Origin: Cordia subcordata
Taxonomy: Eukaryota; Streptophyta; Magnoliopsida; Boraginales; Cordiaceae
Reading direction: 5' to 3'
Assembly (NCBI GenBank): GCA_028554755.1
Contig: JAPTOF010000025.1
Span: 4,823,501-4,887,500 of the forward strand
Length of the DNA stretch: 64,000 bases
A program made the translations under genes and the position numbers. A model generated the notes under the pieces. That model saw only the letters and a list, made by a program, of their open reading frames with translations. It did no database searches and was not told the DNA's origin. This document shows positions 21,662 to 31,610 of this stretch, piece after piece. The stretch's first letter is position 1. Every line of letters starts with the position of its first letter.

Positions 21662-22822
21662 AGTAAGATAACATGTGTTGAAGTACACCTGATGAAGAGA
21701 GATACATCATGAGAAGAAATAGAGAAGCCACTTGAAAGAAGAAAACCACTGAATTTCATGAACCAAGCATGTGGTGTTTGTTTGAGCCCATAAAGTGATT
21801 TTTGAAGCTTACAGACATATTCGAGATGCTCAAAATCAATAAATCCCTGTGGTTGATACATAAAAACTATCTCAGAGAGACCCCCCATAAAGGAAAGCAT
21901 TCTTGATGTCAAGCCCGTGAAAGAAAGTATCCTTGACGTCAAGTTGAGACAAATGCCAATTGTTTGAAATAGCCTAAAAGTTCATTTAGATTGGCTTTTT
22001 TCAAAAGCGCTTTTTTTAACAACTTTTGAAAAATAACTTTTTTTGAGAAGCTGAAAATTCTGGCTTCTTAAAAAAGTGTATTTGAGTTTTTTTCAGAGTT
22101 TCAGTTTTTTTTAAAATCAAATCAAATAGTTATTACAAATTTAATTTAACTTTTTCAAAAAAAAATATTTTTTCTTGAAAAAAAGTCAATCCAAACAGGT
22201 CCTGAGTGAGAATCATACGAATAGTACTAGGCCAGACTACCGGATTGAATGTTTCACCGTAGTCACAACCAAGTTGTTGAGTGTTACCTTTGGCCACTAA
22301 ACCTGCCTTGTAGTGCTTAAGTGACCTATCAAATTTTTGTTTTACTTTGTATACCTAACAACAACTAGTAAGGTTCATATCTGGAGTTTTTGGAACTAAG
22401 GTCCAAGTTTTGCTTCTAATCAACGAATTGAGGTCCTCTGCCATGGCTCTGCGCCAATTAGGATCATTATTTGCCTTTGTACAACAAGTTGGCTCTGTCG
22501 GGAGAACGGAGCTCGAAGCAATTAAAGCCTGCGAAATTGGATATTTTGTAGCACAAAATATTTTTGGTCTCCGTGTGGCATCCATCATTCTAGTCACCGT
22601 AGGATGAGTCCGAACAGATGCTGAAGAATTAGGAGCTAAATCCCTTGTACCGATATTGAGCACATTAATTTCTCGCATTACGTTAGCATTTTGAGCGGTC
22701 TCAATTGTGGAAGGCATGAGATTAATACTTGGCTGATCATGACCCGTTTGAAAGTGTGACGAGTCAAGTGTAGGACCATGAGAAGTTGGTGACTCATCAC
22801 TTGAAACCTCAAGAACTGGCAC
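21662..22822 (-). pseudogene. Copia B reverse transcriptase N-terminal half and linker
   Basis: The linker and RT start run in one frame (22355-22822), ending with NDPNWRRAMAEDLNSL and TWTLVPKTP. RT core motifs continue to about 22205, where a MITE intervenes. Beyond it (21662-21970) are QPQGFIDFEHLEYVCKL and SLYGLKQTPHAWFMKF. The LDVK motif is present twice in tandem (about 21897-21945). The catalytic YxDD lies across the Athila insertion at 15612. Confidence 0.87.
21979..22202. mobile_element. MITE in copia B reverse transcriptase
   Basis: About 224 bp with imperfect inverted ends: GTTCATTTAGATTGGCTTTT on the left, and on the right AAAGTCAATCCAAACAGG, whose complement is alike. T-rich and A-rich arms can fold. 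It sits inside RT coding sequence that reads on both sides, with CCT next to both ends as a possible 3-bp target duplication. Superfamily not determined. Confidence 0.7.
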
Positions 22823-22904
22823 GTCACCTTCATCAAAGTGTGGCTGTCACACGTCTAGTGGAAGAGGTTGACTTTGCCGTGCATTATTGGTACGTGGCAA
22901 CAAA

Positions 22905-23267
22905 TTAGAAGGAAATGGAACCAAACAAAAAAATCTGTGAAGGTGTCGGCGACTCATTAGCCAAGTTATGAACAAATCGAGTTTCATCAAAAGTGACGTG
23001 CCTAGATATCAGTAGCTCAGTTGTCTTCAGATCATGACACTTGTACCCTCTAAACTGCGCACTGTATCCCAAGAATATGCACATGCATGATTTGTAATCG
23101 AGTTTATTGCGCCCAAAAGGACTCAAACAAGGGTAACACACAGAACCAGAAATCTGTAAAAATGAATAATCTAGTAACTTGCCATAAAATAATTCATATG
23201 GAGTGCAAAAGTTAGGCACAGAACTTGGCAAGTGATTGATGAGGTAAGTCGCAGTGGAGAGGCATGA
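22905..23267 (-). pseudogene. Copia B integrase C-terminal region
   Basis: Shows LSTATYLINHLPSSV, PYELFYGK, SGSVCYPCLSPFGRNKL, CIFLGYSAQFRGYKC and DLKTTELLISRHVTFDE, the typical copia integrase C-terminal module. The frame is open from about 23318 to 22905, where it runs out of the MITE at 23277. The upstream core resumes beyond that MITE. Confidence 0.88.
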
Positions 23268-23276
23268 CTCCAAAAA

Positions 23277-23821
23277 GAGTAAATGACATATTACTCCCGT
23301 AGTCTGGTATAAGTGCACAATACTCCCTGAATTCTCAAAATTATCTGATTATCCCCTCGAACTTTTTAAACATGTGCTCACTACTCTCGCCGTCTGTTTT
23401 CGGTTAGTTTTGACGAGAATTGAATTCTACGCACATGTGTGGCGTTTTTCATTGCATAATATATATAAAAACTAAATATTTTAGACCATTTAAACCCTTA
23501 AACTTTTTATAAAAACGCTTAACTCATTCAGTCCCTGAAAACTCAAAGGGATAATTTTGAGACTTCAGGGGGTATTACGCACTTATACCAGTCTACAGGA
23601 GGGTAATATGTCATTTACTTTACATATTATGCAATGAAAAACGCAACACGCGCGCAACACACGCACGTAGACTCCAACTCTTGTTAAAATTAACCAAAAA
23701 CAGACAGTGGGGGATAATTTGCACACGTTTAAGAAGTTCGAGGGATAATCAGATAATTTTGAGACTTAAGGGAGTATTGAGCATTTATGCCAGACTACAA
23801 AGGGTAATATGCCATTTACTC
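23277..23821. mobile_element. Long-TIR MITE in copia B integrase
   Basis: 545 bp. The left ~190 bp (from GAGTAAATGACATATTAC) is the inverted complement of the right ~200 bp (ending CATATTACCC-type sequence and TTTACTC). A third, direct copy of the right-hand end lies internally at about 23545-23621. The flanks are 9 bp with one mismatch (CTCCAAAAA at 23268-23276, TTCCAAAAA at 23822-23830), suggesting a Mutator-like origin. No coding capacity. Confidence 0.85.
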
Positions 23822-23830
23822 TTCCAAAAA

Positions 23831-24060
23831 TATTGATGAAGATAAGAATGAGCTAATAATGTAAGACTTGTCTCAATTATATTTATGTTTTCTCTCGGCA
23901 ATACCATTTTGTCTAGGTATTCTTGGTTATAAAAGTTGATGTGTAATACCTTTTTGGCCAAAATATTGAAGAATAGTATGAGTTATAAATTCCCCACCAC
24001 CATCACTTTGTACACATTTAACTTTAGCATTGCAAAGATTCTTAGTGTATATTTGGGTGT
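23831..24060 (-). pseudogene. Copia B integrase core, 3' half
   Basis: In one frame, VKCVQSDGGGEFITH carries the second catalytic Asp and NGIAERKHKYN the catalytic Glu. The first catalytic Asp and everything upstream are missing, and the next sequence is the LTR fragment, so a deletion joined the LTR to mid-integrase. Confidence 0.82.
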
Positions 24061-24071
24061 GAAAATATTGT

Positions 24072-24199
24072 TCTCTTGTATTGACAATATATAATGATAC
24101 AGTAATTAGTAGTGTACATGTACAAGGACTCTAGACTTAGTATATTGTTACAAGAAATTGAAAATATTAACTGATCATATTGCATCTACAAATAACATC
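24072..24199 (-). repeat. 5' LTR fragment of copia B
   Basis: Shares AATTAGTAGTG, ACATGTACAAGGACTCT and GCATCTACAAATAACA with 14600-14680. It lacks the first ~17 bp of the LTR and is followed by a 36-bp tandem duplication. Confidence 0.7.
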
Positions 24200-24268
24200 G
24201 CAAGAAAAAAAAAATTAATTTTATATGATTTAGTCGCAAGAAAAAAAAAATAATTTTATATGATTTAG
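24199..24268. repeat. 36-bp tandem duplication
   Basis: Two adjacent copies starting CGCAAGAAAAAAAAA and ending TTTATATGATTTAG, nearly identical. Confidence 0.85.
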
Positions 24269-24380
24269 AATTGAACGTTAGGCAATCTAGTATAAACTTT
24301 TTGATCAGCTGTGGACCACCTTAACCATTTGTAACGAGTCCTTGAACATCAAATTTACTCGAGTTATGTTTTCTTGAAAA

Positions 24381-25031
24381 GGGCAAATTTTACAAATAGT
24401 TTTTATTGTTTATAAATAATAAGAAAATTTTAAAATAATTTTTTTGCAATTTAAAATAACAAATTGGACGCAGAGTCTTCCTCTTTTTTTTTTTGGGCAC
24501 ACAGTGTCATTATTAAATAATATATAGATCTTTATTTGCTTATAACATAAAATGATTACTGTATACAATATAAAAATAGAAAGGAAAAAATATTCAAGAC
24601 ATCCGGTCAAATGAAGGCAACATTATTGAAAAAGAAAAAATCACACAAATAATTCTTATTGTTTGCAAAAATGTGTTATTTACCTCTTAGTATTTCAAAA
24701 ATGACTCACTTAGTCTCCAATATTTGTAACAAGCATTAATCTAATTCCTATTATTTTAAAAATAATCCATTTTGGTTCAATGTTTGTATAAAGTGTTAAT
24801 TTTGTCCTCATTAATTGGTCATATGTAAGTCACGTGACCTTTTTTTAAACCAAATGGGAATCAAGTTAACACTTTCTGTAAATAATAATAATCAAAGGGC
24901 ACACTTTTAAAATAATAAGTACTAAATTAACATATTTTACAAATTTAATTAACCAAATAAGTCATTTTTAAAACTACAAGAACTCAAATAATACTTTTAT
25001 AATCAACAAGGACCAATTGTTAAATTTTCCC
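24381..25031. mobile_element. AT-rich fold-back element (probable MITE)
   Basis: The left end GGGCAAATTTTACAA is matched in inverse by the right end TTGTTAAATTTTCCC, with imperfect complementarity extending ~65 bp. A second left-like arm starts near 24640 (AATTCTTATTGTTTGC), so the element is either nested or has a duplicated arm. Noncoding. No clean target duplication. Confidence 0.5.
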
Positions 25032-25472
25032 TTAAAAACATATAAAACTAGATCAGGGATCATGGGAGCAGGTTACACATGGTATCATGTGCCGTGAAGC
25101 AGTACAACCAACAAAAACAAATTTATGCCTACTATTAGCAGTATATATAGTATGGTTTAGTTTAGTTTAGTTTTGACCATATTTTAAATTAAATTAAAAT
25201 TAATTTATTTACATTTGAAATAAACCAACTATTTTTCTTTTTTATCAAATAAATTACCAAACTAAATTAACATATCTAAGTTAGTTTGGTTTTCAATTTT
25301 CTTAAAAAATATTAAAAAAACTCAACTTCCAAAGAACTTATTTGCTGTCATAGAATTTTACTATTAATCTACAATATAAGTATAGTTATAATTTGGTGTT
25401 TAAAGCTGGGCAATTAGTGGCCTTGAGCTTAGGGATTCATTTCCACTTACTAATATTTTTATATATGAAGGA

Positions 25473-25515
<43 letters not shown>

Positions 25516-25640
25516 GTCTCTATCGAACTTCGTTCCAGTAAGGGTGGATGAAAACTAAACCAATTGGTTTGATTAGGCAAGAAAATATCTAAGAATATTT
25601 TTTTCTTATAAAAAATAAATTAAACTTTTTGGGTTAGTTT
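25032..25640. other. AT-rich noncoding spacer
   Basis: No gene seen. Holds a TTTAG run (25155-25172), a TA/CA microsatellite (25478-25515) and A/T-rich sequence only. Confidence 0.7.
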
Positions 25641-25646
25641 TGTCAG

Positions 25647-26190
25647 TGTTAATATAATAGATAAATAAATCAATATCCTCTCTACAAGTTTAAGTTTTTA
25701 GATGAGGTGATAATTCTAATATAATATCAGAGCCTGGAAGCTAAACGGCACAGGTTCGATCCTTACCGCCACCCTTTTAAAAATATTAAATTATTTACGT
25801 ACAAGTTCTAAACAAATTATATTGTACGTAAAAGGATGTTAACATAATAAATAAATAAACCAATAATCTTATGTTGTATGTGAAAGGATGTTAACATAAT
25901 AAATAAATATACCAATAACCTCTCTATAAGCTTAAGCTTTTAGATGAGATAGTAATTCTAATAATCAGTTTAACCAACACATGTCCACCTTTTAGATGCT
26001 GTAGAGGGAGCGTGTTAACATAATAAATAAATAAACCAATAACATTTCTACAAGATTAAACTTTTAGATAAGGTGGTAATTCTAATAATTAGTTAACCAA
26101 CACGTGTCCACCTTTTAGATGAGCTGATAATTCTGACAGTTAGTTTAACCAACACGTGTCTACCTTTACGTGCTGTTGAGAGCGAAAAAT
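25647..26190 (+). mobile_element. TRIM-like retrotransposon array
   Basis: Short LTR-like units beginning TGTTAA(C/T)ATAATA start at 25647, 25837, 25889 and 26013. Complete units are about 75 bp and end GGTAATTCTAATA. After the first unit, AATATCAGAGCCTGG (25723-25737) is a tRNA-iMet-type primer site followed by a GGTTCGATCC segment. Purine-rich AGAGGGAGCG (26003-26012) precedes the last unit like a polypurine tract. No protein coding. This is the layout of TRIM elements, here with extra partial LTRs, and the downstream segment AACCAACACGTGTC is also repeated. Confidence 0.65.
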
Positions 26191-27009
26191 GTATAATGCA
26201 TAAAAATAACAACATAACGTGCAATCAGTTAATTTTAGGTTTGGGTAGGGAAGCAAAAAAGAAAATAGAAATCGTGACAAAAAAATCATATAAAATATAA
26301 AACAATTTGAAACTCCTTTGATTAAAATGGCAATCCGTTCAATCTAATTCTAGCCTGATGTGGGTTAGATAATCAGGAATTACGCATTGAAAGCAATATC
26401 AGTTTTGTATAATTTTACAATGAAAAGAAATTAATCTTTCTTCTTTGAAGTGTCATAAAAAGGGCAATTTTGTCCATCAAGTGCTTGTCCCACAAATTAC
26501 CACAAAAGTTGCAAGCCAACTTAGCATGTAAAACATCCCATGGGCAACGCATGTAGCTCCTCCCTTGTTTTTGAGCTGTCTCTCATCTTCTGACATACCA
26601 GGCCAGCTGGTCACAAATAGCAAACGACAAAATTACTTTCCTTACTTCTCTTTTTTTTTTTTTTTTTGTCGGAACCTCACTTCTCTTTTTACTCCTTGCA
26701 ATAGGGGAGATTCAATCTGTGTCAGATATAAACACCATCAAAGCGCGTTTAGACAATATTAAGTGATTAGGTTATCGAAAACCTCAACATCTCAAAGAGA
26801 TGATCACTTAATTTTATCCGCAAAAAAATAACTAAATTAAATACCCTGCAAAGCAATATTGCTTCCTTTTTAGCTTTTTTTTTAGCATTAAAAACAAAAA
26901 TAATGTTTGAAGTGCCTTAAAAATTAACACTTAGTACAATGTAACTCACTTGAAACATTACAAAAAAGGCAAAGAATTAAAACTAAATCCAATTAATAGG
27001 TAATAGAAG
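26191..27009. other. Noncoding spacer
   Basis: No gene seen. Includes a T run (26649-26667) and a 36-bp stretch around AAAACCTCAACATCTCAAAG (26778-26815) that recurs at 6564-6603. The latter forms part of an inverted pair AAGTGAT/ATCACTT (26761-26809). Confidence 0.65.
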
Positions 27010-27230
27010 TCTAACTATAGCAGTTGTTGTAGCAGTAGTGGTAGCAATAGTGGTAGCAGTAGCTATAATAGTAGTAGTAGCAAATAGTAGCAATCGTAGC
27101 AGTAGTGGTAACAGTAGTGATAGCAGTAACAGCAATAGCAAGCTATAGTAATAGTAGTAGCAGCAGCAGTAGTAGTATACTAGTAATAGTACTAGTAATA
27201 GTAATAATAATAATAATTTGAGTAACAGTG
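27010..27230. repeat. Imperfect trinucleotide tract (GTA/GCA/GTG)
   Basis: Roughly 220 bp dominated by AGTAGT, AGCAGT and GGTAGC triplets with A/G interchange, degrading into AATAATAAT at the right. No open frame with signature, so most likely an expanded and mutated microsatellite. Confidence 0.85.
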
Positions 27231-27436
27231 ATAATTAAATAACGAAAATATTTTAAAAAAATTAAATTGTAGATTTCAGAACATAAGTAGTAAAGATTTG
27301 AAAATAAATTTAAGAAAACCAATCAAATATGATAGTATGATTAGAGTAATTATTATAAAAAATAATAATGTAATTAAAATCAACTAAATAAAGAGTAGCT
27401 ATGTTATAGATTAATTAATTAACTAATTAAATAATA

Positions 27437-27560
27437 TGGGATTAGGAGATAATTCAAGTGGTTGAGACTAGTGGTTAAAACTATCCCCAAGAGTGAGGTC
27501 ATGAGTTCAAATGCCACAGGGAAAGGGAGGTTGGATTGAAGTTGGGGGGTAAAAAACAAA
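27437..27560 (+). mobile_element. Probable tRNA-derived SINE fragment
   Basis: TTCAAGTGGTTGAGAC resembles an RNA polymerase III A box, and about 35 bp on GAGTTCAAATGCC resembles a B box, the spacing and wording seen in plant SINE heads. No clear poly(A)/T tail or target duplication was found. Confidence 0.5.
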
Positions 27561-28534
27561 AAACTAATTAAGTAATATGATCAAAATCAATTAATATAAT
27601 TATTGTTAGACTGGAGATTACAGAATTATATTAGTAATAAGATTGAAATCAATTAAGTTAATGTAGTTATATTAGAGATTAGAAATTAAGCTACACCTTA
27701 ATAATTAAGTTTTAGAATAAAGATTGTCCTAATGCCCTATTTCATTCACAAATCAACTTCTCTTTACAACTAATACCTTCTGATAGCCAAAGGTGAGACT
27801 TTCCTTCTGTCTAGTGAGAAAGCTCATCTCCTTACTACACTCAAAAGGCCGTCGTCCAGAGCCTAACCCTTCTCTGAAGAGCAAGATATTCACTCCACAC
27901 ACACACACACACACACACATATACTGGCCTGGCTTGATAGAGTGCAAGTAGCTAAGCAAGAGCATTGGGTTGCCATGGGAATCTTTGATGCCATTCAACT
28001 CTCTTGCAAACCCCTTGTTCCAGACTTTCCACTTTTTGCTTCTAGCCTATTTTTGTGGTCCATGACCATGGCGTACTTCATTTTCCCTTTTGGTATGCCA
28101 CCATCACAATGTTAGACCTAGCCACCCTCCTCAGTATTAGGCCATACAGTCGAATTATCTCTATTGATAACTGTGTGAGGAACGACAACCACAATCTAAT
28201 CTTAGAGAAGAAGGTGCTTGATTACAAAGCCTTCATTCAAACTCATGCAATTATTTCTCTCCAAATATTTAACTATATGGTAGAGATTTTTACTTAAATA
28301 TAAATTTTATTTTTTGTCAATATTTAAATATAAACCAAGAAAATAATGTAAAAGATGCATTTTTTTTTTTTTGCTATTATAGCAGCATCATAAAGGAATA
28401 GTAGAAACAAAATGGCAATTTGTCATATTCTGTTAAGTGTGAGATAGCATTTGCATTTTACAACACATAAAACCTCCAGACCCCATCCAGAACAGCTTGC
28501 TAATAAACTGACTTTCCCTATCCTACCTCCCTAG
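27561..28534. other. Noncoding spacer with CA repeat
   Basis: Contains a (CA)n run at about 27894-27920 and a T run at 28361-28372. Short frames (for example 28055-28297) have no recognisable domain. Confidence 0.65.
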
Positions 28535-31090
28535 GTGGATTCCCCCACGCCATTGGTTTTCGAGCTGGAAGAGCTCATCCACCTAAAACTTTTTCATCCT
28601 TTTCACCTTCTTTTTAAGATGGGTTTGGCTTTACCAGTAGCGATTCTGGTGGTCGTTAGCTCTGGTAAAATGATCCCTACTATAAATAGTATCAATATGG
28701 AAACAAAAATAACAAATTTAGTTGTAGATCTTGTCAAAGAGAAAATAGTGGATCAACTTGTGATAGGACTAAGCGGTGGCGTACTTTGAGGGGGGGAGCT
28801 ATTGTGAAGCCTAGAAAGGCGAAAGCGGCAAATCACCCATGTTCTTTTTCTATGAAGGAAACCAAACATTTTATCCCCTAGGGCAAGCCCTTGTTGGCCA
28901 ATAGCTGGTGGCCTTAGGGCCATTCGTGTTGGCCCATTTGTATAGGTCTTTTTTTCAGACCACTTGCAACCTAAAGGAAAAAGGTTTGTGAAGAACTCCG
29001 GGGGCTCCTTTTGGATCCTGCAATTATGACTTTTTATGCCTATTTGCCTGCATTCTCTAGAAACCTTTGTCAGTGATCATCACTAGCGGTCCTTTCTTAA
29101 CCTATGGCTCACTTTTAAGCCGTTACCATAAACCTAGTAGAATCCATCTCCAAGATACTTGCTTACCCAATTCCTCTCTTTGACCAATGATGACTTTGAC
29201 TTATACTATCTCAATGAGCTTCGTTACAATCCTTCTTAGCTTAGGCCAAATTTACCAGCCAGAATACCTTTGAAAATTAGAGGCCTCCATGCTAAGAGAT
29301 GTGAAATTCTATTTAGTTGTCTCGTGGGCAGGGATTTTCATTATACACCCAGCATTGAAACCTCCAACAACACTTGTGGCATTAAGCTAGCCCCATTTTG
29401 CTGCTCGCCAGCTTGAATTCACCCAAGAAGTCCCAGTTCCTCTTACCGTCAGCTAACCAAGGATTTACTTACAAACCAATCTTCAAAGATGTCAAATATG
29501 CCACCAAGTTAGCTCTGTACGGACCATTAACGTGGCGTCAGGTAACATTGGTTGAGTCGGAGCTTCACTTTAACTACTTCCCAAGCTTCGACATTTTATG
29601 GTAAGACAAATGGTGCAAAGTTTTTCCAAACATCGTGGAGGCTCATGTCACCTAGTTATATCAAATCCTTGTGCTAAGACTTTGGCTCGTTCTCTATTAT
29701 CTACTACAATCTCATCTTAGACTACAGGACCATCCGCAGGTAAGCATTGTCCCTTACTGGTGCTCCCAAATTCTAGAACAAACTTATCTATATAAGTTAT
29801 TGCCAAGTCCCTTCACTAGAAGTCATACAGTTACCCTTTCCTCATGTAAGAAAAGGCATGTTTCTCCAAAAGACCTTTCAACACACACCCTAAAGATCGC
29901 TCTCCCCCCAAACATTCAAGTCATCGCCTTAAAGTGCATGTGTCAGAACAGGTAACATTTTATATTTATTCTCCTCAATTTCTTCTAGTAGTATGAACTC
30001 CCCTAACTCATCCATTCATGTTCTCGTACCATACCTCAAGCTTTGATCCAATCGCCAATAGCTGCCTCTTCGGCTTCCATGGTTGATGATCAGGCCACCT
30101 ACATTCATCTAAATGTTCTCTTTCATGCCCGAACAATGAGCCAAATTACACAAAAGAGATTGAAGCCTACCAAGACCTTTTTGTTTGTATATAGCAAGTC
30201 CAAGGCCAAAGAATATCAACAGCAAAGACCATAGCCTCAGTTTGTCTTGAACCTCCGGAAGTACCTTTTGCCACCTAACTCTGTATTGGCTAATAGAGGT
30301 CCTGACTCAATTTTTACCACATCCTATCCTACCGCCTCCTATTCTAGAGCTTTCTAGAGCCCTTGATAACCCTCTAAGATACCTTGTAGAGCACCCTGAG
30401 ACATTAATGAATGATCTGTTAAAAAAAATAGAGGACAACTTTTCTAACTTCTATACTTAAGTCTCTATCTCTTCAAACGAACGTCTTTCCTCTCAGCAAA
30501 TCTTCTTCATATCAATAAGGCTGCCCAGCACTTTCCTATATTGGCACTTCACCTGTCTCTCTAATTCATCCAATTGACACGAACGTTAGGTTCGACCACA
30601 AAATCACCTAACACTCATTCTATTTTCAAAGCCGTATTGGCTGAGATATTCCTTCTGGTCAATAGGTACTCTCAGGTCAATGTGGCACTAGAGTGTGTCA
30701 AATAGAGTAAGCAACAACTTAGTATCCTGATCGCTTAAATTGAGCAGGTCAATTTTGAGAAGGAAGAAAGAGAACACCGGAGATTGGTTGTCCTGTAAGA
30801 CTTGACCTCCTGGTGATTATGAGTTACTTAACTAGAAGATAAACTAGCTAATGTTCATACCCAGGTTACCACCCTGCAACAAGAACTTTAAGGTGCAGAG
30901 ATGAACCAGGATGATTTATTATGCTGTTATTATGAGTTGCACTATTAGTTGTCTAATGTTTCAAACTAGTCCACCAATTGGGATGTTGAAGTACAGATGG
31001 CTATCAACCAACTCCATACCCACGGGATACAATGGCCACAACTCCTAGAGTTCATCGTCACTATATTTCCAAATCCTTTTCCCTAGATGT
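28535..31090 (+). pseudogene. Decayed coding relic, unclassified
   Basis: Several successive + frames look like former protein: DFDLYYLNELRYNPS, ARIPLKIRGLHAKRCEIL and LVGRDFHYTPSIE around 29190-29350, then 29398-29604 and 29671-29955. Further on, around 30740-30960, EQVNFEKEEREHRRL and THTQVTTLQQEL suggest a former coiled coil. Stops and frameshifts occur every few dozen codons. The composition is less AT-rich than the flanks. It may be ORF1 of a retroelement or a plant-mobile-domain type gene, but no diagnostic motif supports a firm name. Confidence 0.4.
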
Positions 31091-31431
31091 CTATTACTTG
31101 TTCTAGTTCCCTTAATTGGCCTTCGGCAATTTCTTGAATAGTTCTTTTTCTCTTGGCCGATGGACACTTGCCTAGCCCTCCATTTTTGTTTGCATATATG
31201 TGAAGGGATTATAGGCCTTGGGCTTGGACTTATTTCTAAATGATTTTTCTAGCAATTTTTTCTTTTGCATAATTTTGTTTAAGTTTTCTATGTATATGTT
31301 GCCGCATTTTATGTTAAACAAGCCCCAAACCCTTAAAGGGGACATTTAATATATAGGGAGAAAATATGCAGGGAGAAAATTGAGTAAAAAGAGGTCAAAG
31401 AATATAGAAAAAATGAACTTAACTCAAAGAT

Positions 31432-31545
31432 AACATTACTGGGCTTGTCTCCGCATTATCTCCCATTAATCAAGATAATATAATTTTAAACATTACTCGG
31501 CTTGTCTCCGCGTTATCTCCCATAAATCAAGATAATATAATTTTA
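31432..31545. repeat. 57-bp tandem duplication
   Basis: Copies at 31432-31488 and 31489-31545, beginning AACATTACT(G/C)GGCTTG, differ at three or four bases. Confidence 0.9.
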
Positions 31546-31610
31546 AGTACTTGCCATTTATCTGCCTTGGACAATGAAGCACGCCATCAAGTGTTTTGAG
31601 TCCATAGGTG

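Larger units (their letters stand above)
14590..24199 (-). mobile_element. 5'-deleted Ty1/copia retrotransposon (copia B) with nested insertions
   Basis: Read right to left. A partial 5' LTR (about 24072-24199) is followed directly by the second half of the integrase core, so gag, protease and the first part of the integrase are gone. Then come integrase C-terminus, linker, reverse transcriptase, RNase H, polypurine tract and 3' LTR fragment (about 14590-14696). The two LTR pieces share TTAGTAGTG(C/T)ACATGTACAAG. It is interrupted by an Athila-like element (15635-21661) and two MITEs (21979-22202, 23277-23821). Copia by domain order; lineage not assigned. Confidence 0.85.

Noticed and set aside
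25723..25765. tRNA-like text with GGTTCGATCC
   Set aside because: No acceptor stem or cloverleaf; it follows an LTR-like end and includes a primer-site motif, so a TRIM element explains it better.
27010..27230. CRISPR-like or satellite array
   Set aside because: No spacer/repeat architecture; it is an imperfect trinucleotide tract in a plant genome.
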